Shown: positions 29,755 to 39,384 of the stretch, piece by piece
Layout: each line of letters begins with the position of its first letter
Position numbering within the stretch: position 1 is the stretch's first letter
Source of the DNA: Gelidibacter salicanalis
Lineage (GTDB): Bacteria; Bacteroidota; Bacteroidia; Flavobacteriales; Flavobacteriaceae
Length of the DNA: 64,000 nucleotides
Assembly (NCBI RefSeq): GCF_007997285.1
Contig: NZ_VORX01000003.1
Coordinates: forward strand, 310,001 to 374,000
Direction of reading: 5' to 3'
The notes under the pieces: generated by a model
The model's input: the letters and a program-made list of their open reading frames with translations, nothing else
What the model was told of the DNA's origin: nothing
Database searches by the model: none
Made by a program: the position numbers and the translations under genes

Positions 29755-32682
29755 ATGAAAAAATTAAAATTAACAAGTCTATTTTATTTCATAGTAATTC
29801 TTGGCGTATACGCTCAAACAAAAAAGAGTCCTATTGACTATATAGACCCAATGATTGGCACAGGATTTCATGGGCATACTTACCCTGGTGCAACGGTTCC
29901 ATTTGGGGCCGTTCAATTAAGCCCAGACACACGTCGCGGTAATTGGGACGCCGCCTCCGGTTATCATTATGATGATTCCACTATTTTAGGCTTTTCACAT
30001 ACTCATTTGAGTGGTACTGGAGTTACAGATTTTGGAGATATATTATTTCGACCTACGACAACAGAAATCAATCTTAATAATACAGGGGATATCTATAAAC
30101 CCGCTACCTTTTCTCATAAGGATGAAAAAGCTTCAGCTGGTTACTATTCTGTTTTGCTAAAAGACGAAAATATAAAAGCTGAATTAACAGCAACTACGTA
30201 CGCAGGAGTACACCGTTATACCTTCCCAAAAGACAAACAAGCATCAATAATTATCGACCTAGCGCATTTGTTGGACGACGAATTTATTTATGAGGCAGAA
30301 TTACAAGCAACTTCGAAAAATGAAATTGTGGGAATGCGGAGAACTAGAGGTTGGGTAGATAACCAATACATTTACTTTGTTGCAGAATTTTCGCAACCTT
30401 TTGAATCAGTAGATTTTATTAATTCAAAAAAACGTGTTCCCTCAAGCAAGAAAATCATGGGTAATGATTTACAAGCGGTACTTAATTTTAAAGGAAACAA
30501 AACAATTATTGTAAAAGTTGGATTATCAATTGTAAGTGCTGAAAATGCGCGTGAGAACTTAGAAAATGATGTTGTAAATTTTGATTTTGATGCCGTTCAT
30601 AAAGGAGCACGCAAAATATGGTCTGAATCTATTTCTGCGATTAGTGTTCGCGGAGGAAGTGAAGATGAACTTACAAATTTCTACACTGCAATGTATCATG
30701 CTATGGTGGCACCTAACATTGTGAATGATGTAAATGGTGATTATCGACGTCATGATATGAGTATCGGAAAATTGGGTAAAAACGAAAAAAAATACTCGAC
30801 ACTTTCAATATGGGACACATTTCGTGCATGGAATCCTATGATGACTTTGATAGACACCACTTTGGTTAATGATATAATCAAATCCTTTCTGGATATTTAC
30901 GATGTTACAGATGAACTTCCAATTTGGCCGCTTTCCGCAGGAGAAACTGGTACTATGATTGGTTATCATTCCGTATCTGTAATTGCAGATGCCTATTTGA
31001 ATGGCATTAAGGGTTTTGACGCAGAAAAAGCCTTAGAGGCCATGATAATTTCTTCCGAAAAGAACAAAAAAGGAGCAGACTATTATATAAAGTATGGTTT
31101 TATACCTTCCAACATAAAGAAAGAGTCTGTATCATGTCTGTTAGAATTTGCCTATGATGACTGGACTATTGCCCAAATGGCAAAAGCCATGGGGAAAGAA
31201 GATGTTTTTAAAACATATATTGAACGCTCACAAAATTATGTAAATGTTTTTGATGGCGCCACTAAATTCTTCCGAGGTAAAAAAATGGATGGGAATTGGG
31301 AAAAATCTTTTAATCCGTTTGAGGTTGGAAGAGAATATACAGAAGCTACAGCCTGGCAATATCGATTTTTCGTTCCGCATGATGTTAATGGAATGGTTCA
31401 ACAATTTGGAGGAAAAGATTCTTTTATTTCATCATTGGACTCATTATTTACTGTTGATTCCAAAATTGATGGGACTATGTCTGACATTACTGGTTTAATT
31501 GGACAATACGCTCATGGCAATGAACCAAGTCACCACATGGCCTTTCTTTACAATTATGTAGGGCAACCATGGAAGACCCAAGCAATGACACGCCGTATAC
31601 TAGATGAGATGTATCAACCTACACCTGAAGGAATTAGTGGTAACGAAGATTGCGGTCAGATTTCTGCATGGTATATTCTGACAAGTTTAGGTTTGTATGC
31701 CGTTTCCCCTGGCAGCACAGAGTTTACATTAACCACTCCATTATTTGAGGAAGCTACACTAAAGTTGGCCAATGGAAACACGTTACAAATTCTAGGAAAT
31801 GACACTAAAAACAATATTTATATTGACAAAGTCGAGTTAAACGGAAAAGAAATCAATCAAAACTTTATTACTTACAAACAACTGATGGAGGGTGGCGAAC
31901 TTCGTTTTACACTAACCTCTAAACCGAACATGAAAAGGGGAACTACTCCTGAAACATCCCCCTATTCACTGACTACAAACAGCATAGTTTCAATCCCTTT
32001 TGTTGACAAAGATCTAAACTTATTTTTAGATGATATAAATGTTGCCTTCGGCACTGCTACCCAAGGTGCTCAGATCAGATATACGTTAGATGGTAGTGAT
32101 CCTACTAAGAACTCCCCTATGTATGAAAAACCAATTAGTTTAAAACAGACTACCCAAATTAAAGCGATAGGTTTTAAAGAAGGATTCAGTCCAAGTAGGA
32201 CCTTATCCATAAAAGCTACAAAGGCAGAGTTGAGACCCGCACTAAACATTCAGTCCCTACAAAATGGAACTTCATATAAATATTACGAAGGTGTTTACAA
32301 ATATGTATCAGACATTGAAAAATCTCTCTTATTAGACACTGGCATTATGGATGAACCTAATATAGAGAATGCCAAACAGGCAGATCATTTTGGGTATATT
32401 TTTTCGGGTTTAATAAATGTTCCTGAAGATGGCGTCTATACTTTCCAAACGCGTTCAGACGATGGAAGCGTTCTGTTCTTACACGAAGAAAAAATAGTGG
32501 ACAATGATGGTTCCCACTCGGCGATCCCTGCTTTTGGTACCATTGCTCTGAAAAAAGGGTTTCATCCTTACACACTGTATTATTTTGAAGATTATGAAGG
32601 ACAACATTTAAGCTGGTCGTGGATAACTCCATCATCAACTGAATTAGTTCCAATACCAGCATCCGTTTTATTTATTAAATAA
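29755..32682 (+). CDS. GH92 alpha-mannosidase with accessory CHB_HEX_C-like and PA14 domains
   Basis: 975 aa with a short signal peptide ending around YAQT. GH92 hallmarks: DPMIGTGFHGHTYPGATVPFGAVQLSPDTR, SHTHLSGTG, LPIWPLSAGETGTMIGYH, and GNEDCGQISAWYIL near the catalytic site. After about residue 735 the sequence has a chitobiase-type Ig-like module (IRYTLDGSDPT). A PA14-like domain (GVYTFQTRSDDGSVLF) occupies about residues 865-975. GH92 enzymes are calcium-dependent exo-alpha-mannosidases, mostly alpha-1,2. The extra modules make it longer than the usual 740-780 aa. It opens the enzyme part of the locus. Confidence 0.95.
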   Translation: MKKLKLTSLFYFIVILGVYAQTKKSPIDYIDPMIGTGFHGHTYPGATVPFGAVQLSPDTRRGNWDAASGYHYDDSTILGFSHTHLSGTGVTDFGDILFRPTTTEINLNNTGDIYKPATFSHKDEKASAGYYSVLLKDENIKAELTATTYAGVHRYTFPKDKQASIIIDLAHLLDDEFIYEAELQATSKNEIVGMRRTRGWVDNQYIYFVAEFSQPFESVDFINSKKRVPSSKKIMGNDLQAVLNFKGNKTIIVKVGLSIVSAENARENLENDVVNFDFDAVHKGARKIWSESISAISVRGGSEDELTNFYTAMYHAMVAPNIVNDVNGDYRRHDMSIGKLGKNEKKYSTLSIWDTFRAWNPMMTLIDTTLVNDIIKSFLDIYDVTDELPIWPLSAGETGTMIGYHSVSVIADAYLNGIKGFDAEKALEAMIISSEKNKKGADYYIKYGFIPSNIKKESVSCLLEFAYDDWTIAQMAKAMGKEDVFKTYIERSQNYVNVFDGATKFFRGKKMDGNWEKSFNPFEVGREYTEATAWQYRFFVPHDVNGMVQQFGGKDSFISSLDSLFTVDSKIDGTMSDITGLIGQYAHGNEPSHHMAFLYNYVGQPWKTQAMTRRILDEMYQPTPEGISGNEDCGQISAWYILTSLGLYAVSPGSTEFTLTTPLFEEATLKLANGNTLQILGNDTKNNIYIDKVELNGKEINQNFITYKQLMEGGELRFTLTSKPNMKRGTTPETSPYSLTTNSIVSIPFVDKDLNLFLDDINVAFGTATQGAQIRYTLDGSDPTKNSPMYEKPISLKQTTQIKAIGFKEGFSPSRTLSIKATKAELRPALNIQSLQNGTSYKYYEGVYKYVSDIEKSLLLDTGIMDEPNIENAKQADHFGYIFSGLINVPEDGVYTFQTRSDDGSVLFLHEEKIVDNDGSHSAIPAFGTIALKKGFHPYTLYYFEDYEGQHLSWSWITPSSTELVPIPASVLFIK

Positions 32683-32710
32683 TTCTTCAACTAGCATTAA
32701 GAAATAAATT

Positions 32711-34042
32711 ATGTCAAACCAAAAATCATATCGCTCAGCATTCATTCTATTGACCGTTCTATTTTTTCTCTGGGGATTTATTACGGTATTGGTTGATTCG
32801 TTAATTCCACGGTTACGTGAACTCTTCGAATTAACATATTTCCAAGCAGGCTTAGTACAATTTGCGTTTTTTGGCGCTTACTTTTTATTATCCGTTCCAG
32901 CAAGTTATATTCTTTCAAAAATCGGCTATAAACGAGGTATTGTTTTAGGACTGTTGACCATGGCCGTAGGCTGTTTACTGTTTTATCCGGCAGCTTCATA
33001 CCGTATTTTTGGTGTTTTTATGTTGGCCTACTTTATTTTGGCAGCAGGAATTACTGTTTTGCAAGTAGCCGCCAATCCTTTTGTTGCCGTATTAGGTTCA
33101 GAAGATGCTGCTTCGAGTCGTTTAAATTTTTCGCAAGCCTTTAATTCTCTAGGAACAGCAGTAGCCCCAGCTGTTGGTGCTTTATTTATCTTAAGCGATG
33201 TCATAAAAAGCAAAGACGAAATAGCTGGATTAGACACTGTTACCAAAGAAGCTTATTTGGCCTCAGAGGCTGCTGCTGTACAAACTCCATTTTTAGGATT
33301 GGCACTTTTTATAGGATTGATAGCGTTCATATTTTTATTCGCGAAATTACCACAAATGATTTCTGAAACATCCACAGGAACTTATACTGAAGCCTTTAAA
33401 AATAAAAAACTCATGCAAGGTGTTTTGGGAATCTTTTTTTATGTTGGTGCCGAAGTAGCTATAGGAAGTTATTTGGTCAACTACTTTTTAGACATGAATT
33501 TGGTCTCGGTAATAAAAGAAAGTGCTATCATGAAATCAATTGCAGAAACCATACTTAATTCAGGACTAACTGGGAAAGATGACAAAGCAGTTGTGGGCGT
33601 TTTTGTAACCTTCTATTGGTCGGGTGCCATGCTTGGTCGATTTGCAGGCGCATATTTAACAAGAGTTATGAAGCCAGGAAAAGTGTTGGCTATTTTCGCA
33701 GCTATATCTATTAGTTTAATCCTTTTGTCAATAAGTACTGTTGGCTTAATAAGCATGTGGAGTATTCTCGCAGTGGGCTTATTCAATTCCATTATGTTCC
33801 CAACAATATTTACACTAGCCATTGATGGTATTGGCCATTTAAAACCTAAAGCTTCAGGTTTGCTATGTACCGCTATTGTTGGTGGTGCCATCATCCCACC
33901 AGCATTTGGCTATTTAACAGATATCATAGCGTTTAAAAATGCCTTGTTGATTATTGTGGTTTGCTACACTTATATTGTTTGGTTTGGATATAAACATGGG
34001 AAGTCAAAGGTTGCACAAAATATTACTTCAATGGCAATCTAA
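32711..34042 (+). CDS. Sugar MFS transporter, FucP-like (FHS family)
   Basis: 443 aa with about 12 membrane segments. The N-terminal FFLWGFITVLVDSLIPRLRELF and the GIVLGLLTMAVGCLLFYPAA segment resemble FucP/glucose-galactose transporters. LQVAANPFVAVLG and MFPTIFTLAI are also family-typical. It should be an inner-membrane proton-coupled importer. Here the substrate is probably mannose or another released monosaccharide, from context. It follows the GH92 gene by 28 bp. Confidence 0.9.
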   Translation: MSNQKSYRSAFILLTVLFFLWGFITVLVDSLIPRLRELFELTYFQAGLVQFAFFGAYFLLSVPASYILSKIGYKRGIVLGLLTMAVGCLLFYPAASYRIFGVFMLAYFILAAGITVLQVAANPFVAVLGSEDAASSRLNFSQAFNSLGTAVAPAVGALFILSDVIKSKDEIAGLDTVTKEAYLASEAAAVQTPFLGLALFIGLIAFIFLFAKLPQMISETSTGTYTEAFKNKKLMQGVLGIFFYVGAEVAIGSYLVNYFLDMNLVSVIKESAIMKSIAETILNSGLTGKDDKAVVGVFVTFYWSGAMLGRFAGAYLTRVMKPGKVLAIFAAISISLILLSISTVGLISMWSILAVGLFNSIMFPTIFTLAIDGIGHLKPKASGLLCTAIVGGAIIPPAFGYLTDIIAFKNALLIIVVCYTYIVWFGYKHGKSKVAQNITSMAI

Positions 34043-34259
34043 AATTAAGAGCTGCCACCATTATTATCATGATACTTGTTGTGAGGACTAAAAAGCTTAA
34101 TAATACTTAGAACCCACGAAATTATTATTTTTTGGAATATGGTTGTTTTATGCAATCAAAAATCACGAGTTATAATTTTCGGTCATATTAAAAAAAAAGT
34201 GATCTATACCTTACATTTAAATGGTGATAGTCTCTACATAATTAATAAACATAAAGAAA

Positions 34260-35129
34260 ATGAAAAAGATAATTTTAATCCTATTATCCGTTATCGCAAT
34301 CTCATGCGGTGAAGTTAAAAAACAAAATCACCCGTCAGCTAAATTAAATATAATGACATTCAATATCAGATATGATAATCCTGAGGATGGCATGAATAAC
34401 TGGCAATACCGAAAAGAATACGTAGCAAATTCGATTTTATTTCATGATGTCGATATACTTGGAACACAAGAAGTACTACATAATCAAATGGTAGACTTGA
34501 AAAAATTGCTACCTGATTATGAGTCCGTCGGCGTTGGACGCGAAGATGGTAAAGAAAAAGGCGAATACAGTGCCCTTTTTTATAAGAAAAATCGATTTTC
34601 AGTTGTTGAAAGTGGTTATTTCTGGTTGAGTGCAACACCAGAAATCGCAGGATCAAAAGGATGGGATGGCGCCTGTGAAAGAATTGCATCTTGGGCGAAG
34701 TTAAAAGATCTTAAATCAGGAAAGGAAGTACTAACCATGAACACTCATTTTGATCATGTTGGAGTGGTTGCTCGCAGAGAGAGTGTGACATTAATATTAA
34801 ACAAACTCTCTGAATTAGCCAATGGCATACCTGTTATACTTATGGGAGATTTCAATGCAGAGCCCGATTCGGTAGTTATAAAAACTATTCTTAATACTTC
34901 TAATGAGAATCATTTAATTGATTCACGCTCGATATCCCCTTTAGTTTATGGTCCATCTTGGAGCTTTCATGACTTTGGAAAAATTCCATTTGAGAAACGC
35001 CCTTTGATTGATTATATATTTATAAGTAAAGATATAGAAATATCAAAATATGGTGTATTAGCAGAAACAGATAATGATATCTTTCTCTCAGACCACACTC
35101 CGATATTAGTACGTGTAGAATTAAAATAA
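34260..35129 (+). CDS. Endonuclease/exonuclease/phosphatase-family lipoprotein
   Basis: 289 aa. The lipoprotein signal ends in SVIAISC (Cys16). The EEP fold is shown by IMTFNIRYDNPEDG, LGTQEV with the metal glutamate, NTHFDHVG, LMGDFNAEPDS and SDHTPI. The family contains DNases, sphingomyelinases and phosphoinositide phosphatases. An envelope lipoprotein in a glycan locus more likely acts on a phosphoester or phosphodiester of the glycan or glycolipid than on DNA; that is inference. It lies 217 bp after the transporter and 22 bp before an alkaline phosphatase gene. Confidence 0.85.
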   Translation: MKKIILILLSVIAISCGEVKKQNHPSAKLNIMTFNIRYDNPEDGMNNWQYRKEYVANSILFHDVDILGTQEVLHNQMVDLKKLLPDYESVGVGREDGKEKGEYSALFYKKNRFSVVESGYFWLSATPEIAGSKGWDGACERIASWAKLKDLKSGKEVLTMNTHFDHVGVVARRESVTLILNKLSELANGIPVILMGDFNAEPDSVVIKTILNTSNENHLIDSRSISPLVYGPSWSFHDFGKIPFEKRPLIDYIFISKDIEISKYGVLAETDNDIFLSDHTPILVRVELK

Positions 35130-35151
35130 ATCAGAATTAAAAAAGTAAAGC

Positions 35152-36294
35152 ATGAAAAAGTTAATATTTAAGAGCCTACTATACGCTCTATTATTACCAA
35201 TGTTTCCTGGTATACTAATGGCACAAGATCGCTATACAGAATCTCAGACCTATATATTAGAAACCCCTTATGACGTACCGAACTTAACACCCCCAGATGG
35301 AAAAAAAGTAAAGAATGTTATTCTAATGATAGGAGATGGCATGAGTTTAATGCATGTCTATTCCGCTTGGACTGCTAATAGAGGAAAACTAAATTTAGAC
35401 AACTGTCAAGTTGTAGGTTTAGCTAAAACCTATTGCGCAGATAAACTGATTACTGATTCGGGCGCAAGCGCTACAGCAATGGCTACTGGCCAAAAAACTA
35501 ATTATCATTATGTCGGTGTGGATACTGAAGGTAAGCCCCTTAAATCAATTATTGACCTTGCATCTGAAAACGGCAAATCAACTGGTATTGCAGTAACCTG
35601 TCGTTTATGGGATGCAACGCCGGCTTCTTTCTGCTGTCATAATATCGATAGAGAAAATGAAGCAGAAATTGTAACGGATTATATTAACTGCAATGCTGAT
35701 TATGTTTTTGGTGGAGGCGCTAAACTTTTTGAGAACAGAGAAGACGGACGCGATATCTTCAAAGAATTATCGAACAAAGGTTATCAAATCTCTCGGAATT
35801 GGGATGAGGTAGCTAAAATTAAAAGTGGTAAAGTATTCGCCGTTGTTGATAGCATTGATACTCCCCTACCAAAACTTCGAGGCGATCTATTGGCAAGAGC
35901 GTCATTAAAAGGAATTGAATTGCTAAATCAGAATGCCAATGGCTTTTTTATGATGATCGAGGGCTCGCAGCTTGATGACTATGGTCATTTCAATGACTTG
36001 GATTTGTTAATGCAAGAAACCCTAGATTTTGATCGTACCATAGGTAAAATATACGAATGGGCTGCCCAAGATGGAGAAACGCTTGTTATTGTTACTTCGG
36101 ATCATGAAACAGGGGGACTTACATTGATCGACGGTGATAAAGAAGAAGGTCGTATTGTATGCAAATTTTCAACTGACGGTCATAGTGGTGCGATGGTACC
36201 TGTATATGCCTTTGGTCCTGGTTCAGAAAAATTTAACGGCATCTATGAAAACACCGCAATATTTGATAAAATAAAAGAACTACTTAATTTATAA
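35152..36294 (+). CDS. Alkaline phosphatase (PhoA superfamily), secreted
   Basis: 380 aa with signal peptide ending at LMAQ. The metal/nucleophile region is NVILMIGDGMSL (Asp62) and TDSGASATAMATG, with likely nucleophile Ser103. Further metal ligands are in MIEGSQLDDYGH, VTSDHETGG and TDGHSGAMVP. It should hydrolyse phosphomonoesters in the periplasm or at the surface. Its place between an EEP enzyme and a glycosidase suggests a glycan-linked phosphate substrate rather than general phosphate scavenging. No Pho-type regulatory site was identified. Confidence 0.92.
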   Translation: MKKLIFKSLLYALLLPMFPGILMAQDRYTESQTYILETPYDVPNLTPPDGKKVKNVILMIGDGMSLMHVYSAWTANRGKLNLDNCQVVGLAKTYCADKLITDSGASATAMATGQKTNYHYVGVDTEGKPLKSIIDLASENGKSTGIAVTCRLWDATPASFCCHNIDRENEAEIVTDYINCNADYVFGGGAKLFENREDGRDIFKELSNKGYQISRNWDEVAKIKSGKVFAVVDSIDTPLPKLRGDLLARASLKGIELLNQNANGFFMMIEGSQLDDYGHFNDLDLLMQETLDFDRTIGKIYEWAAQDGETLVIVTSDHETGGLTLIDGDKEEGRIVCKFSTDGHSGAMVPVYAFGPGSEKFNGIYENTAIFDKIKELLNL

Positions 36295-36303
36295 AAGCCT
36301 TGT

Positions 36304-37920
36304 GTGATGAAGAAAAACCTTATTCCTTCCAAAATTCTATTATTTTTATTTTGCATAATATTTACTGGAATTGAAGCCCAGACTAGTGGTAATGATAAAA
36401 AATATAATTTACCATATAAAAACACCTATTTAAAAGAACCGCTTGTTGCAGAAAATGAGTTTCGTATTGCAAAACCCCAAACCATTCAGCCAAAAAGCTT
36501 TGAAGAGGCAAAAAAGATTTTACCTGCTCCTATTTGGGATGGTCATGCGAAAGAACTAGAAATGTATTGGAAAGCATGGGAAATTGCCATTGGCAATATA
36601 CGTGCACCTCAGGAAGGGTCTGGTTTTGTTTCTAGCTATCTTGACACCGCTTACAACGGCAATATCTTTATGTGGGATTCCTCTTTTATGCTCATGTTTG
36701 CCCGTTATGGAGAACGCTTTTTCCCATTTCAAAAAACCCTGGATAACTTTTATGCCAAGCAACATCCAGATGGATTTATTTGTAGAGAAATACAAGCTGA
36801 TGGGGCTGATTCATTTGAACGCTATGATCCTGTAAGTACTGGTCCAAATCTCATGCCATGGAGCGAAATAGCATATTATAAACAATTTGGCGATACTGAA
36901 CGTTTACATAAAATTTTTCCAGCTTTGGTTGGATATTATAAGTGGTTAAAACTCAATCGTACTTGGAGAAACGGCGCTTATTGGTCAAGTGGATGGGGTA
37001 CTGGTATGGATAATATGCCACGCGTTCAACCGGGTTATAATATGATATATAGCAATGGCCACATGGTCTGGCTGGACACAAACCTGCAGCAACTATTTAC
37101 GGCTAATCTATTGCTTGAAATGGGATTTCATCTCGAAAGATGGCAAGAAATAGAAGAGTTTGAAGATGAAGCGGTAATGCTGAAAAAATATATCCAAGAA
37201 AACTTATGGGATAAAGAAACAGGTTTCCTTTACGATCAATATGCGGATGGCTCTCTCTCGACAACTAAAGGAATTGGAGCTTATTGGGCTTTGTTTTCTG
37301 ATGTACTGGATAGCAGTCAGTTGGATTTATTGGTAAAGGAACTAGATAATCCAAAAACATTTAACCGCCAATTCCGTGTTCCTTCACTTTCGGCAGATAA
37401 TCCGAAATACAAGGAAAACGGACGTTATTGGCAAGGAGGAATATGGCCCGGAACAAATTATATGGTGATGACCGGACTTATGAATAAAGGTTATAAAAAG
37501 CAATCAAGAGAGATTGCATTAAATCACTATAAGCAAATATTAGAGGTCTATAAAAACACAGGAACCTTTTGGGAATACTATGCTCCAGAAAGTGCAGAGC
37601 CAGGATTTATGGCTAGAAAAGATTTTGTAGGGTGGACAGGTCTACCGCCTATTGCCGGATTAATAGAATTCATAATTGGTATACGAGCCGATTACACAAA
37701 AGAACAGATTATTTGGGATATGAATTTAATCGAAGCGAATGGTATAGAACGTTATCCGTTTGGTCCTGATGGTCTCATATCCTTTAAATCAAAAGCAAGA
37801 CGCTCTGCTAATGAGGAACCTAAAATATCCATTGACTCTAATATTTCATTTGATTTGTTAGTGCATTATGGTGATAAGACAAAGATTATTCAAGTAACTC
37901 CTGACATAAAAAATTATTAA
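36304..37920 (+). CDS. (alpha/alpha)6-barrel glycosidase, MGH1/GH63/trehalase-like
   Basis: 538 aa with a signal peptide (SKILLFLFCIIFTGIEAQ). Motifs include IWDGHAKELEMYWKAWEIA, FMWDSSFMLMFARYG, WRNGAYWSSGWGTGMDNMPR, GIGAYWALFSD and NGRYWQGGIWPGTNYM. These place it in the MGH1-like clan with GH63 (processing glucosidase I), GH37 and related (alpha/alpha)6 enzymes. Within a mannosidase locus it might remove a capping glucose or mannose. The exact family number cannot be fixed from the sequence alone. It follows the phosphatase gene by 9 bp and precedes GH125 by 3 bp, so they are co-transcribed. Confidence 0.75.
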   Translation: MMKKNLIPSKILLFLFCIIFTGIEAQTSGNDKKYNLPYKNTYLKEPLVAENEFRIAKPQTIQPKSFEEAKKILPAPIWDGHAKELEMYWKAWEIAIGNIRAPQEGSGFVSSYLDTAYNGNIFMWDSSFMLMFARYGERFFPFQKTLDNFYAKQHPDGFICREIQADGADSFERYDPVSTGPNLMPWSEIAYYKQFGDTERLHKIFPALVGYYKWLKLNRTWRNGAYWSSGWGTGMDNMPRVQPGYNMIYSNGHMVWLDTNLQQLFTANLLLEMGFHLERWQEIEEFEDEAVMLKKYIQENLWDKETGFLYDQYADGSLSTTKGIGAYWALFSDVLDSSQLDLLVKELDNPKTFNRQFRVPSLSADNPKYKENGRYWQGGIWPGTNYMVMTGLMNKGYKKQSREIALNHYKQILEVYKNTGTFWEYYAPESAEPGFMARKDFVGWTGLPPIAGLIEFIIGIRADYTKEQIIWDMNLIEANGIERYPFGPDGLISFKSKARRSANEEPKISIDSNISFDLLVHYGDKTKIIQVTPDIKNY

Positions 37921-37923
37921 ATA

Positions 37924-39384
37924 ATGACTTTCAATAAAAAAAATATATCCAGACGTGATTTTATTACCGTCGGAACTTTAGGCCTAGCTGCAACTACAAT
38001 TTATCCATCGTCTTTATTTTCATCTTCATCAACTGATAAAAATAACTATGTTTCAAAACGTCCACCTTTAAAGCAAAGAAACTTTATTTCTTCTGCAGTT
38101 GAAAATACCATAAAACAAACCAAAGGAAAAATTAAGGATGATAAACTCAGTTGGATGTTTGAAAACTGCTACCCAAATACCCTTGACACAACCGTAAAGC
38201 ACTCTGAAAAGGATGGTCGGCCTGATACATTTATTATAACTGGCGATATCGAGGCCATGTGGCTAAGAGACTCCTCAGCACAAGTTTGGCCATATCTTCA
38301 ATTAATGACTGAAGACAAAAAATTACAGTTGATGATTGCCGGTTTGATCAATAGACAAACAAATTGTATCCAAATTGATCGCTATGCAAATGCTTTTAAT
38401 GACGGTCCGATTGGAAGTTATTGGGAAACGGACAATACGCAATATATGTCCAAAGAGCTTCACGAACGGAAGTGGGAGATAGATTCGCTCTGCTACCCAA
38501 TTCGACTCGCTTATCATTACTGGAAAATAACAGGTGACACTTCCATATTTGATGAAAATTGGCACAAATCAATGAAGTTGGTTGTAAAAACCTTTAAAGA
38601 ACAGCAACGAAAAGACAGTTTAGGTCCCTATAGCTTTACTCGCGATTGCGATCGCCCAACGGACTCACAAATAAATAACGGTTGGGGAGCACCTACTAAG
38701 CCTGTTGGTTTGATTGTTTCCTCTTTCCGTCCATCTGATGATTCTACACAGTACGGTTTTTTGATCCCCTCAAATATGTTTGCAGTGGTATCATTACGTC
38801 AATTATCTGAAATAGAAACTACCGTGTTAGGCAATATGCAATTTGCAAATGAATGTTCTGAATTAGCCCAGGAAGTTGATAATGCCATCAAAAAGCATGG
38901 CATTGTTAATCATCCGATTGGTGGAGAAATATATGCCTTCGAAGTTGATGGTTTTGGAAATGCCCTTTGTATGGATGATGCAAATATCCCTAGTCTTTTA
39001 TCTGCTCCATATTTAGGCTATTGCACGTTCGATGATGTGACGTATTTAAAAACAAGAGCATTAATATGGAGTGACAATAACCCCTACTTCTTTAAAGGAA
39101 AAGCTGGAGAAGGAATTGGCGGGCCACATGTTGGACTCGATTACGTTTGGCCCATGAGTATCATTATGAAAGGTCTAACATCCAATAATCCCACAGAGAT
39201 CAAAGCATGTTTAAAACAACTAAAAGATACGGATGGAGATACAGGTTTTATGCATGAATCTTTCCACTGTGACGATGCTTCAAAATTCACACGTTCTTGG
39301 TTTGCTTGGGTAAACACTTTGTTTGGGGAACTTGTAATAAAAACCTTGAAGGAACATCCTCATATTTTAGCCTCGACATTATGA
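37924..39384 (+). CDS. GH125 exo-alpha-1,6-mannosidase
   Basis: 486 aa. The N terminus ISRRDFITVGTLGLAATTI resembles a Tat-type signal. The GH125 hallmarks are TFIITGDIEAMWLRDSSAQVWPYL, DRYANAFNDGP, KWEIDSLCYPIRLAY, SFTRDCDRPTDS and FHESF-type endings (MHESFHCDD). GH125 enzymes remove non-reducing alpha-1,6-linked mannose, which complements the alpha-1,2 activity usual for GH92. Its TGA stop overlaps the GH20 start (ATGA at 39381-39384). Confidence 0.95.
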   Translation: MTFNKKNISRRDFITVGTLGLAATTIYPSSLFSSSSTDKNNYVSKRPPLKQRNFISSAVENTIKQTKGKIKDDKLSWMFENCYPNTLDTTVKHSEKDGRPDTFIITGDIEAMWLRDSSAQVWPYLQLMTEDKKLQLMIAGLINRQTNCIQIDRYANAFNDGPIGSYWETDNTQYMSKELHERKWEIDSLCYPIRLAYHYWKITGDTSIFDENWHKSMKLVVKTFKEQQRKDSLGPYSFTRDCDRPTDSQINNGWGAPTKPVGLIVSSFRPSDDSTQYGFLIPSNMFAVVSLRQLSEIETTVLGNMQFANECSELAQEVDNAIKKHGIVNHPIGGEIYAFEVDGFGNALCMDDANIPSLLSAPYLGYCTFDDVTYLKTRALIWSDNNPYFFKGKAGEGIGGPHVGLDYVWPMSIIMKGLTSNNPTEIKACLKQLKDTDGDTGFMHESFHCDDASKFTRSWFAWVNTLFGELVIKTLKEHPHILASTL